Shown in pieces: positions 55,794 through 63,998 of a DNA stretch of 64,000 bases. The notes below the pieces were generated by a model. That model searched no databases. It had not been told where the DNA came from and saw only the letters and a list, made by a program, of their open reading frames with translations. The stretch comes from Haloarchaeobius sp. FL176 (lineage in GTDB: Archaea > Halobacteriota > Halobacteria > Halobacteriales > Natrialbaceae). Positions within the stretch are counted from its first letter, which is position 1. Every line of letters starts with the position of its first letter. A program made the position numbers and the translations under genes. The stretch spans positions 553,260 through 617,259 of the forward strand of contig NZ_JANJYH010000001.1 in the NCBI RefSeq assembly GCF_024609245.1, in the 5' to 3' direction.

Positions 55794-58504
55794 TAATTGA
55801 CCGACACCTCCGATGTCTGCCGGTCTTTCTCGATGGTGATCGTGTAGTCAGTCATCGAATCGAACGTCTGATCGTGACTAATCACCGTGAGTTGCTCGAA
55901 GCTATCCAGCTGTTTGAGCTGGGTGACCAGATTCCGTTTCTTTTGCCGGTCGAGGTTCGCTGTCGGTTCGTCTAAGAACGCGATCCCCACGGACGCTAAC
56001 TGTTCGAGGATCGCCAGTCGCACCGCAAGTGCAGCTGCCATCTTCTCCCCGCCACTCAGCGTCGAAAACGACTTTCGGACATCCGCATCGTGCACAACGA
56101 TCTCGTAGTCGCTCGTCCACTCCAGCGTCTCAGCCGACGCGCCACGAATCGACCGGAACAACTCATTCGCCCGGGATCCAATTCGGTCAGTAATGATCTC
56201 CCGCATTTTCGGTCCGGCCTCGCGGACGTTCTCCCGCACCCAGTCAGCGAACTGCTGGTCCGCTTTCAGTTCCTTCACCTGCTGGAGCTTCTCCTGCCGC
56301 TCCTCTAGCTTCTCCTCTAACTCCTCGATCGTTTCACGAACCTCCTCCAGGTTCTCTTCCTTATGCTCTAGTGACCGCCGATCACCTGCCAGTTCCTCCC
56401 GGAGTTCCTCAATATCTGAGTCCAACGCCTCGAATCGTTCTTCATCGAACGACGCTTTCGTCTCCTCCAGCTCCACCTCCGTCTCTTCATGATCCGATTC
56501 GAGGTCTGCAAGCTCACTCTCCAGGTCTTCGACTCTCTCCAGTCGCTCCTCCACCTGCGATGCTTGCTGCTCGTGCTTGATATACGTCTGATGTGCCGAC
56601 TCCGTTTCCTCCAGCGTTTCCTTGACCTCCTCCAACTCCTCATCCAAGCCCTCGAACTGCTCTAACTCGCCCTCGATCTCCGCCAGCTCCGACTGTTCCT
56701 CCTCTAATTCCGCCCGTTTCGCCTCCAACTCATCAGGGACATCAGCATGCTCCTTCACTCGGAATTCAGCAGTCTGATACTCGTCGTACGCCTCCTCCAA
56801 GTCATCTCGCTCGGCTTCGAGATCAGGGAGATCCGCCAATTCGTCTTCAAAGTCCGCTAACTCCGCCTCTGTCTCTTCCTTCTCGGCGCGCAGATCTTCG
56901 ATGTCACCTTCCAACGACTCGATTTTCTCCCGATGCACAGGGAGCTTATCAACACGCTGCTTGACCTCTCTCGCAGTGTCACGCCGCTCACGCAGGGCAT
57001 CAAGCTCCTTGGCGAGTTCCTCACGTTCCGCTTCGATTTCCTCGATGCGGGCTTCACGCTGCTCAATCGTCTTCGACCGGTGATCCTCGTCTAACGGACG
57101 GTCACACGTCGGGCACGGCGCATCAACATCCGTGTCACGCAAGCGATCCAACTGCTCTTCAAGCCGCTCACGCTCGCTCTCAAGTTGCTTCCGGCTCGCC
57201 TCCCGGTTATTGATCTCCTCGGAGAGCGCTTCCGGATCCGTCGTCGCTTCCCACTCGTCCTCTATCTCCGCAATTGTCTCCTCTTTGGCCTCGATTTCGC
57301 TCTCCTTCGATTCGATCTCCTCGGCCAACTGCTCGATTTCTTCCTCTAACGCATCGACGTCATCCTTGCTGTCTTTCAGCGATTCAATACGGTCATCAAG
57401 TTCCTCAAACCGCTCTTTCTCTTCTTCACGCGCCTCCAACGTCTCCCGAGAAGCCTCCAGTTCTTCCAAGTCCCCTTCCAGTTGTTCGACCTCGAATTCG
57501 ATCGCCTGAATCGTGTCTTCCTGTTCGTCTCGATCCTCAACGAGTGCGTCCCGTTCGACCTTCCTCTCCTCTAACTCGTCCTGCCGCTCGCGTGTTTCCT
57601 TGTACAGACGGTACCCCTCGCGGTTCGCCTCGCACTTCTCCTGTGCCTCTTCAGCAGCCGCAAGTTCCTCCTTCGCCGTCCCCAAATTGTCTTTAGTCGA
57701 GTCGATGTCCCCTTCCAGCGAATCAATCTCCTGCTCAAGGCGGTCGATTTCCTCTTCAACAGCTTCCAACTCTTCGTACTCTTCTTCTTTCTCCGACAGC
57801 TCGCCGGTTTTCCGTTCGATTCCGGCTTCAATTTCCTCAACGTCGTCGGTCAACGACTCCGCTTCCGCTCGCTCGTCCGGCAGACCCTGTACCTCGCCAG
57901 TGAGCGTATCGATATCCCTCCGAAGATCCTGCTTCCGACTCTCGATGGCGTCCGGCACGTCCTTGAGTGCCTCCCACGACTCCTCGTACGCGTCCAGATT
58001 CAGGAGCGCATCGAACGTTGCCTTGCGGTTTCGAGGCGTTTGCGAGAAGTCCGATAGGAATCGCGTTTGGGGGACCCCGATACTGGAACTCCAGAGACTG
58101 CTAAGCTCGTCTCCATCTTCAACATCAAAGCGCGCACACAACCAGTCCACCAACTGTGTCTTAGAATCGATGTCCTGATCGATCCACTCGTCAGCATCGG
58201 AATCATACCGGTGTACACCGTACTTCGACCGGCCGACCGACCGAACAACTTTGTACCGGTCCGTCCCGTTCTGCGTGTCCTGCTCGAATGTGACTTCGAC
58301 CGTTCCTGAACTCGCGCCTTCCCGCACGAACTCCTTGTTGTTGAACGGGAGCGAATCGAACAACGCGAATCCGATCGCCTCCTGAACCGTCGATTTTCCT
58401 GCACCGTTCTCACCGAGAATCGCCGTCACACCGCCTTCAATCGGCACAACAGTCCGATCCTCATACGACTTGATGTCTTCCAACGCAACTTCCGTGATTC
58501 TCAT
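55793..58504 (-). CDS. rad50: Rad50-like SMC ATPase
   Basis: A 903-residue SMC-type protein. Walker A LGENGAGKSTVQEA near residue 30; a long coiled coil very rich in Glu; the zinc hook APCPTCDRPL near 462 (CxxC) that dimerises two molecules; the return coil; then signature LSGGEKMAAALAVR and Walker B IAFLDEPTANLD near 830-865. It tethers and opens DNA ends with Mre11. It overlaps mre11 by 4 bases (ATGA) and nurA by 1 base. Codons are poorer in GC than chromosomal genes, suggesting transfer. Confidence 0.92.
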   Translation of the reverse strand: MRITEVALEDIKSYEDRTVVPIEGGVTAILGENGAGKSTVQEAIGFALFDSLPFNNKEFVREGASSGTVEVTFEQDTQNGTDRYKVVRSVGRSKYGVHRYDSDADEWIDQDIDSKTQLVDWLCARFDVEDGDELSSLWSSSIGVPQTRFLSDFSQTPRNRKATFDALLNLDAYEESWEALKDVPDAIESRKQDLRRDIDTLTGEVQGLPDERAEAESLTDDVEEIEAGIERKTGELSEKEEEYEELEAVEEEIDRLEQEIDSLEGDIDSTKDNLGTAKEELAAAEEAQEKCEANREGYRLYKETRERQDELEERKVERDALVEDRDEQEDTIQAIEFEVEQLEGDLEELEASRETLEAREEEKERFEELDDRIESLKDSKDDVDALEEEIEQLAEEIESKESEIEAKEETIAEIEDEWEATTDPEALSEEINNREASRKQLESERERLEEQLDRLRDTDVDAPCPTCDRPLDEDHRSKTIEQREARIEEIEAEREELAKELDALRERRDTAREVKQRVDKLPVHREKIESLEGDIEDLRAEKEETEAELADFEDELADLPDLEAERDDLEEAYDEYQTAEFRVKEHADVPDELEAKRAELEEEQSELAEIEGELEQFEGLDEELEEVKETLEETESAHQTYIKHEQQASQVEERLERVEDLESELADLESDHEETEVELEETKASFDEERFEALDSDIEELREELAGDRRSLEHKEENLEEVRETIEELEEKLEERQEKLQQVKELKADQQFADWVRENVREAGPKMREIITDRIGSRANELFRSIRGASAETLEWTSDYEIVVHDADVRKSFSTLSGGEKMAAALAVRLAILEQLASVGIAFLDEPTANLDRQKKRNLVTQLKQLDSFEQLTVISHDQTFDSMTDYTITIEKDRQTSEVSVN

Positions 58505-60018
58505 TGCTCCACCACCTCCCCTGCCTCCGTCTCTCCGTCTGCTTCGTCGCCGCCTGTCGTGTCACCAGACGCTTCCTCGCCTGTGTCTGCATCGGCGAAC
58601 GGATCTTCTTCAATGTCTATCACGACGTCGTCTGACAGTTCTGGGAACAACTCCTGACGCGCCGAACTCACCGAGTCACGAATGTCCTCAACGGCTTCGC
58701 CAGCTTGGGCCATCTGATGAGCGTTCCCTAACACGTCAGCGACATCAGCTGCGTGGTCATCGTAGATCGATTCCTTCGCAATCGTCTCGAAAACGCGGTT
58801 CTCTAACGCAGCCGTGTTCAACTGCCCATCCTTGAACACTTCGTCCTCGTCGATCTCCGAGAGGAGTTGCTGCACGTTCGCCGTCCGAATCCCTGTATTC
58901 ACCTGGACGTACAATGCGTCGCACGCGTTTTCCACCCACTCCGCAAGCTCATCCGTCCGGAAATCTCCACGGCTGAACTGCAACGTGCCCGTGAACCGAA
59001 GGTCGATTATCGGGTCTCGCGGCTCACCCTGTGCCGTGAACGTGTCCTGACTGCAGTATTCTGTCATCGCGGCCTGCTCATCCTGAACGTGCTCCTGAAA
59101 CGCGGTTTCGAGGTCGCCAGGTGACTCATGCGCGGTCACGTCGAATTTAATCCGGTAGTATGGCCGTCGCTTCGTCGGGTGATGCGTCACGTCGCACCCA
59201 ACCGCGTCAGCACCAGCCTCGGATTCTCCAGCGTTGAGTGTGACTGAGTAGTAGCCGTGCTCCCACTCAGTCCGCCCTTCCCGCGTATTATGGGCTTCCG
59301 GCGACCCGGGATTGTAGATCCACCCACCCGACTCGTACCGCTTGTGAATGTGCCCGAGTGCCAGGTAATCCACGACGTCTTTCACGTCTCGCAGCTCGCC
59401 ATGAGTTACTGTCCCACCGAGCGTCGGCACCTCGTCTTCCATCCCGAAATGCGCCAGTAACACGGTCCATGCCGGCTCACCATGCATCTCATTCGTCTCC
59501 TGAATCCCATTCGCCACTTGCTGGAGCGCCTGCTCGGTCTTCGCGCCGCGCCACTGCAGACCGAACACGCGCACCGGCCCATCCAGCCCATCAACATCGA
59601 TATCGTAGAAGCCGGCTGACTGCCCTGGTTCGTCCGGATCGTACGGGTTGAACCACGCTGTCTCTGCGTCCGCATTCAGGTTGGCTTGCAAGAACACGAT
59701 GTGTCCACGCTGATGCAGGTAATTCAGCCACGTCACGTCACGCGGCGTCAGGTTCTCGTCATGGTTGCCACGCGAGACTACCACCGGCACCTCATCAGGG
59801 ATCCGTTCGAGTTCCTGTTCGATCTGATGCAGGATCTTCGGCCGCAAATCCCGCGAATGGAACAGGTCACCCGGTAACAGAATCGCGTCCGCCCCGCGTT
59901 CCTCGATCATCTCTTGGAACGCAGCACGCGTGGTCGAGACCATGTCATCCTCGCGTTGTTTCAATCCGTACTGTCGATGGCCAAGGTGCGTATCAGCGAT
60001 GTGTGAGAGCGATAGCAT
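58501..60018 (-). CDS. mre11: Mre11-like DNA repair nuclease
   Basis: A 505-residue calcineurin-fold nuclease. Phosphodiesterase motifs: IADTHLGHR (D9, H11), LLPGDLFHSRD (D51), SRGNHDEN (N85, H86), LLAHFGMEDE near 170 and LALGHIHKRYE near 205. The capping domain and a Rad50-binding helical region follow; the last 45 residues are a low-complexity acidic tail. First gene of the operon; a GAATAAG TATA element (60041-60047) about 27 bases upstream makes it leaderless. Longer than the usual chromosomal haloarchaeal Mre11. Confidence 0.92.
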   Translation of the reverse strand: MLSLSHIADTHLGHRQYGLKQREDDMVSTTRAAFQEMIEERGADAILLPGDLFHSRDLRPKILHQIEQELERIPDEVPVVVSRGNHDENLTPRDVTWLNYLHQRGHIVFLQANLNADAETAWFNPYDPDEPGQSAGFYDIDVDGLDGPVRVFGLQWRGAKTEQALQQVANGIQETNEMHGEPAWTVLLAHFGMEDEVPTLGGTVTHGELRDVKDVVDYLALGHIHKRYESGGWIYNPGSPEAHNTREGRTEWEHGYYSVTLNAGESEAGADAVGCDVTHHPTKRRPYYRIKFDVTAHESPGDLETAFQEHVQDEQAAMTEYCSQDTFTAQGEPRDPIIDLRFTGTLQFSRGDFRTDELAEWVENACDALYVQVNTGIRTANVQQLLSEIDEDEVFKDGQLNTAALENRVFETIAKESIYDDHAADVADVLGNAHQMAQAGEAVEDIRDSVSSARQELFPELSDDVVIDIEEDPFADADTGEEASGDTTGGDEADGETEAGEVVEQ

Positions 60019-60274
60019 TATTAGTGAGTCGTGGAGGGTACTTATTCAGCCGAGCGTGCTACCAAATCACGGGCCTGAAAGTATGTGACTACGTGTAACC
60101 CGACGGCTAATAAACATCAGTCAACCATAGTGGAAGTGAAGCAGTAGGGGACATACAAATCTGCTAGCCATCTGACTATGCAGAGTCCAACACATCGGAG
60201 TGTCTGGAACATTTACTTTCACTTTGGATGGCGAATGTTCATACGGATCGTTGCTGTAATAGCCACACAGACGT
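60019..60274. promoter_or_regulatory. divergent promoter region of the mre11 operon
   Basis: About 255 bases between the leftward mre11 and the rightward WYL-like gene. The mre11 TATA element is near 60044. AATAAACATCAGTCAACC near 60109-60126 and ATTTACTTTC near 60211 are further AT-rich candidates for the rightward gene. No gene is seen. Confidence 0.45.
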
Positions 60275-60565
60275 ATGACCTCCAAGATCTGCCAAGCAAT
60301 TCAGGAAAGCCGCATAATCGAATTCCACTACGACGGGCATTACCGAAAAGTCGAACCGTACTGTCACGGCACCAGTAAACGCGGCAAAGAATCCTTGAGA
60401 GCCTACCAAATCGCAGGTGGCAGCAACTCACGCAGTATCCCGTTCTGGCGACTCTTCACCGTCGCAAAGATAGGAGATCTAAGCCTCACCGACGAAACGT
60501 TCCAAGGAAATCGACCAGGGTACAACCCGAACGACAAGGATCTCCGCGTCCACTGCAACATCTAA
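60275..60565 (+). CDS. stand-alone WYL-like domain protein
   Basis: A 96-residue protein that is almost entirely one small beta-barrel: CQAIQESRIIEFHYDGHYRK, then VEPYCHGTSKRGKESLRAYQ, SIPFWRLFTVAKIGDLSL and RPGYNPNDKDLRV. The pattern (F-x-Y, R-x-VEPY, a W/F before a K-I-x-x-L) is that of WYL domains, which sense ligands or nucleic acids and control defence loci. It lacks the usual HTH, so it may act with the island's separate regulator. Divergent from mre11. Confidence 0.6.
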   Translation: MTSKICQAIQESRIIEFHYDGHYRKVEPYCHGTSKRGKESLRAYQIAGGSNSRSIPFWRLFTVAKIGDLSLTDETFQGNRPGYNPNDKDLRVHCNI

Positions 60566-60676
60566 CAGAGATATTTTCGCAAGCAAAGCGCCTCTTTGCT
60601 GTATAGGATCATCTTTTCGGGACTCCAATTCACCAGTCAGAGTCCCGCAAGAACGAAGATTAGTAGGATTGACCGC

Positions 60677-60958
60677 TTAGTCGTCGCTTGACTGGCTCTC
60701 TTGGAGATCTGCGATGAGCTGAGCAGCTTTCGACGCCACATCGTCGTACCCGCCTTCGATAGCGAGCCCCGCTGTTTGCCCCATCGCCTCCTCCATATGC
60801 CCTCTGTAAGCCTGCATGGAATCCACAGTGCCACCAGCACGGAACAACGCACCTCGCGGCCCGCCTAACTCCATTCCTTTCTGTTCTTCTAACTCTGCGA
60901 TGATCTCTTTTGCTTCGTCGAGTTTCTGTACTCGGACGCTTGCGTTTGTCTGTTGCAT
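60677..60958 (-). CDS. hypothetical protein
   Basis: A 93-residue acidic, mostly helical protein (MQQTNASVRVQKLDEAKEII start; LELG and GGYDDVASKAAQLIADL later). No known domain was recognised. The start is the ATG at 60958, placed after a TTTTAAAAC TATA box near 60993-61001; an ATG ten codons upstream would sit almost on the expected transcript start. It stands alone. Confidence 0.55.
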   Translation of the reverse strand: MQQTNASVRVQKLDEAKEIIAELEEQKGMELGGPRGALFRAGGTVDSMQAYRGHMEEAMGQTAGLAIEGGYDDVASKAAQLIADLQESQSSDD

Positions 60959-61451
60959 GGGTTCGACCCGAACAGGTTGAGAATCCACCCACTTTTAAAA
61001 CTCTGGCTCACAGCCGATCCAGACGCCAGATAGAACGCGAACAGATGGGCCCAACCAGTCCCAACAATAGAAGAGACGACAAGTAGAATACCGAATACTC
61101 CCGTTATAGCGCCTGAAACTGCGGGATTATTGAATTACTGTTACAGCATCCGTATTTGCGGGGGAACCTCCCAAGAGCAGCGTGGCCAACAATGGAAATT
61201 ACGGAATCACTGTACTGACCGCATACGAGGGTAGTCAGGTGACGGGTCTCTTTAGCTGAGACAGTTGTTCGACTGAACGGATTCGTGCAATGTGGCACGT
61301 TCCGAATTTCAAAACGATGCTGCCCTCACGTTTTCTTCACCGATTTAGTTACTAGGAAGTCACGAGGAGGATACGAACTTGTGGCTCGTGCCTGTAGACG
61401 AACCATCGTTTCAGAGAACACTCGCTGAACCGATCGACCTGTCGGACTGGG
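60959..61451. other. region without intact gene; hydrophobic coding remnant
   Basis: About 490 bases. On the minus strand around 61000-61130 an open stretch without a start codon reads like membrane protein (AITGVFGILLVVSSIVG, then AHLFAFYLASGSAV), with stop codons just upstream. It is probably a remnant of a truncated membrane gene. The rest contains AT-rich DNA and no recognisable gene. Confidence 0.35.
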
Positions 61452-61814
61452 ATGGCCCCCGACTCGTTTCCTGAGTACACCCACGTGTGGGGCGTCCGGA
61501 CTGATCCGGAACAGGGCTCCTGGGAACGCTATCGACAGGATCTCGAACAGATGGAGCGTGACGATCCGGTCCTAGTCTACCGTAACTCGGAAAGCCGTTA
61601 CGACTGCAACCGGGCGCGTGGGTTGATGGCTCACACAGAACACGTCCGCGACGAGTACTGGGGCGGTGGCCCCGCACTCGACGTCTACGCCGTGGAGAGC
61701 TACGACAACTCCATCGATATCGATCCGAAGACCGTCAATCGGTTGCTCGGTTACGAAGAGTTGTTCTGGCCACAGGGACTCTGGCGGGTCAGTGACGATC
61801 GCCCAACGGAATGA
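61452..61814 (+). CDS. EVE/PUA-like domain protein
   Basis: A 120-residue protein: HVWGVRTDPEQGSWERYR at the start, DDPVLVYRNSESRYDC near 38, RGLMAHTEHVRDEYWGGGP near 58-76 and LLGYEELFWPQGLWRVSDD near the end. The W near the start, a strand-loop like FVYRN and a late W match the spacing of EVE domains, which read modified bases and occur in restriction enzymes. It may be a complete small protein or the surviving reader part of a larger enzyme. The ATG (MAPDSFPEY) follows TCGGACTGGG. Confidence 0.4.
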   Translation: MAPDSFPEYTHVWGVRTDPEQGSWERYRQDLEQMERDDPVLVYRNSESRYDCNRARGLMAHTEHVRDEYWGGGPALDVYAVESYDNSIDIDPKTVNRLLGYEELFWPQGLWRVSDDRPTE

Positions 61815-62184
61815 GTTGTTCGTAAGTTCGACATCCGAATCTCGCCCGCTTGCGGACCCGGAATGCACCAATCACCGTTGAGTTCCCCCGTCGTCCACTC
61901 CTTAATATTATAATCTGACAGTGGCACGAACCATTCATCCGGTTCCTCATTCGGAGCCAACCACGGATGCTTGTCAACAAGTCATGGACGCGATTGCTGA
62001 TCCGGTACTACTGGCGGTTCCTCGCCGTCACCGTCGTACCACTTCAAAAGTCCACTTGAAACACGGGTTACAGCAGATAGTGATTTCCGAACAGGTTCTC
62101 TCTCACGTGAACCCGAGCGGAACTGTAGCCAACCCATCTGAAGATCGCCCGCCTCACGGAAGTGAATCCCAGCGCCGGTTCAGC
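61815..62184. pseudogene. decayed coding sequence, minus strand
   Basis: No intact gene. On the minus strand, 61982-62137 could encode 51 residues (MGWLQFRSGSREREPVRKSL start, KWYDGDGEEPPVVPDQQ). A neighbouring frame at about 61830-61976 reads HPWLAPNEEPDEWFVPLSD and KEWTTGELNGDWCIPGP. The two frames abut across a TGA and look like pieces of one broken gene. Family unknown. Confidence 0.35.
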
Positions 62185-62344
62185 CAAAATATATAAAATC
62201 ATATATCTATTCGATATTTTTATTATAGCCAACCTTGATCTGATCAGATCGTCATCAGTTGGTTCTATATTTGTAGCTTATTGGGTTTTGTTATTTCAGG
62301 ACATAATTAAATACCCATCTATAAATATATTCTGGATACAGTCA
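62185..62344. other. strongly AT-rich block
   Basis: About 160 bases of DNA with far more A and T than anything else in the window, including ATATAT-aaaatc-ATATAT at about 62190-62207 and TATTTTTATTATAG after it. The open frame through it has no archaeal codon pattern. It may be an unwinding element, a promoter, or foreign DNA at an element border. Confidence 0.55.
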
Positions 62345-62524
62345 CTACATCTCGGATTCAACAAACCGGGGGAAATACCGATACACATCAGCATACCTCT
62401 CCTTCACCTCATCAGAAACAGGAGCATCACTATTGGTTGGAGACGAAGGCAACCACCGTTCAATATCCCGCATCTCTGCAAAAGTCAGTTTTGGTGGATT
62501 AATATGATACTGTTCATTCCCCAT
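62345..62524 (-). pseudogene. C-terminal fragment of unknown gene
   Basis: A 59-residue reading frame from a possible ATG (MGNEQYHINPPKLTFAEMRD) to the stop, with sensible codons and a closing RYADVYRYFPRFVESEM. Coding character continues upstream (KASFDELDVVQ) to about 62560 and is then lost where the G/T-rich DNA begins. It is likely a gene cut by that element, less likely a small intact gene. Confidence 0.45.
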
Positions 62525-62691
62525 CTGGACCACATCTAGCTCATCAAAAGACGCTTTCTGATACTGTTGTGGTGGTGGCTCGGAGTTGGATGAATTAGCT
62601 CCGGTGGCGTCGGGGGTTCGGACTGCGCAGAGCCCATCGGATGTTGATGGTGCTGCTGCGGGTGATGACGGTGAGGAGGGGTGTGGTGGCG

Positions 62692-63534
62692 ATGACTGAT
62701 TCGTCGGCGGCGACTGCGGGCGAGGGGCGAGAGTCGGGTGACACCGGGGCTGCGACGGATGCCGAGCCGATGCTCGCGGTGTATCGGCATGACACTCACA
62801 AACTGTGGGGCCGGTCGCATGCGGCGGGTCGTGACCGGGTTGCTGGGGTGCGGGTGAATGAGACGGTGCCGTTGGGTGCGGATCGGGACGCGGCGCTACT
62901 GAGCCGCCCGCATGGCGAGCCTGAGCAGACGCTGGATGCACATGCGTCGCCGGGTCGCGTGTCGCTGTTGACTGGTGACGTGGTGATGTCGGGGTCCGTT
63001 GGTTCGGATGGGCGAGACGCGGCTGTGCGGGAGTTAGTTCGGATTGAGGATCCTGTGGTGATGCATGAGGCGTGGTTGTCGTCGGGCGTGGCGGCGCTGT
63101 TCTCCGAGTCGGTGTTCTACCCGTACACGTCGCTGAAGTATCACACGCTGTTGGCGGCGGCGCTGCTCGATAATTACCGTGCGGGGTTCGGGTTTGAGGA
63201 GTTGTTCTTGGCGGTTGAGGAGCCGGACGGCCCGGTGACGCCGCACCGGACGGTGCTTTCGACGCCGGCGGCTCGGTTGTGCGTGACTGGCGAGCCGGAC
63301 GGTCGCCCGGCGGCGCGGCTTGGTGACGGGCCGGCGCGGTGCTTCGCGGACGTGTGGGCGCGGTTACCGGTGCACCCGTTCGATGTGGATGGCGGGCGGC
63401 GCTGGCGGGTGTTGGATGCGCAGTTGCGGCGGATCCGGTCGTGGTCGGCGGCGCTCCAGTTCGTCGAGGAGTATTGTCGGCGCTTCGACCCAGGGAGTGG
63501 TGCGAGCGGTGACGGTGTCGGGGGTGGGAGGTGA
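62692..63534 (+). CDS. haloarchaeal hypothetical protein, probable mobile-element gene
   Basis: A 280-residue protein from MTDSSAATAGEGRES (an earlier ATG 17 codons upstream is possible). The ordered core begins MLAVYRHDTHKLWGRSHAAG near 27 and continues with VMHEAWLSSGVAALFSESVF and YPYTSLKYHTLLAAALLDNY near 135-165, ending LQFVEEYCRRFDPG. No catalytic motif is recognised. Codon use (many GGT, GTG, GCG and TTG) differs from both the chromosome and the island, pointing to another origin. Its TGA overlaps GTGATG, so something may be coupled downstream. Confidence 0.6.
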   Translation: MTDSSAATAGEGRESGDTGAATDAEPMLAVYRHDTHKLWGRSHAAGRDRVAGVRVNETVPLGADRDAALLSRPHGEPEQTLDAHASPGRVSLLTGDVVMSGSVGSDGRDAAVRELVRIEDPVVMHEAWLSSGVAALFSESVFYPYTSLKYHTLLAAALLDNYRAGFGFEELFLAVEEPDGPVTPHRTVLSTPAARLCVTGEPDGRPAARLGDGPARCFADVWARLPVHPFDVDGGRRWRVLDAQLRRIRSWSAALQFVEEYCRRFDPGSGASGDGVGGGR

Positions 63535-63969
63535 TGCCGGTGGGCTGGGGGTGTGCTGGTTGGTGGTGTGGTTGTCGTGGGAGAGTGGCGGTGCTCGTGG
63601 TGGGGCATCGTTCACGGTGGGCTGTGGCTGCTCGTGTGGCAGGCTGTGGTGGGCGTGCCGCTGCGAGTCGCAGTGAGAGTGACCGTGGGTGCGGTGAGCG
63701 ACGGCGGTCGTCGGGATGCGTGGTGGTGTCCCGACGTCGTTGCTTGACCGCCCATTGCGCCGGGGCGAGTGAGGCTTCGCGGCCGCTGCGACGGGTACGC
63801 GCCTATCCCGGTACTGGGCCGCGCGTGCGGAGGACAGTTGAAACGGGGTGTGTCCCTGGTCGGAGAACACTTGGTATGTGTTTAGCCCGAGCTGATTTCG
63901 CCACCATCTCATAGGAGGCGCACAAATCGGGCTGTATGAGCTGGCAGCGGAGGTTCGTGATGATCCACA
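63535..63969. other. G/T-skewed region without clear gene
   Basis: The plus strand is strongly enriched in G and T up to about 63700 and has several overlapping open frames in both directions. One (GTG/ATG near 63553, hydrophobic and Trp-rich: CSWWGIVHGGLWLLVW) could be a membrane peptide coupled to the previous gene, but composition bias makes this unsafe. AGGAGG at 63913-63918 is a possible ribosome site for a frame from ATG 63936 that runs off the window, though the spacing is too long. Confidence 0.3.
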
Positions 63970-63998
63970 GGGATGGGCTCCGTCGCGGAGCCCATCCC
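63970..63998. repeat. perfect 13-bp hairpin at window end
   Basis: GGGATGGGCTCCG is followed by TCG and its exact reverse complement CGGAGCCCATCCC. A 13-pair GC-rich stem with a three-base loop is exceptional here. It may be a terminator, a transposon end or part of a larger inverted repeat that continues beyond the window. Confidence 0.7.

Larger units (their letters stand above)
45838..62600. mobile_element. integrated genomic island next to tRNA-Glu
   Basis: The DNA right of the tRNA is visibly poorer in G+C than the flanking chromosome, and its genes use more A/T-ending codons. It begins with a tyrosine recombinase and carries DNA-end processing genes, an HKD-ATPase, a possible TIR-like protein, lone regulator-type domains and gene fragments. 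I found no second copy of the tRNA-Glu 3' end in the window, so the right boundary is uncertain; a composition change near 62,600 is used here. Confidence 0.7.

Noticed and set aside
62162..62539. A 125-residue plus-strand open frame in the AT-rich block
   Set aside because: Its Ile/Phe-rich translation only reflects AT-rich DNA, and it overlaps the better minus-strand frame at 62345-62524.
63364..63912. A 182-residue minus-strand frame near the window end
   Set aside because: Pro/His/Thr-rich translation produced by the G/T skew of the plus strand; no start signal or domain.
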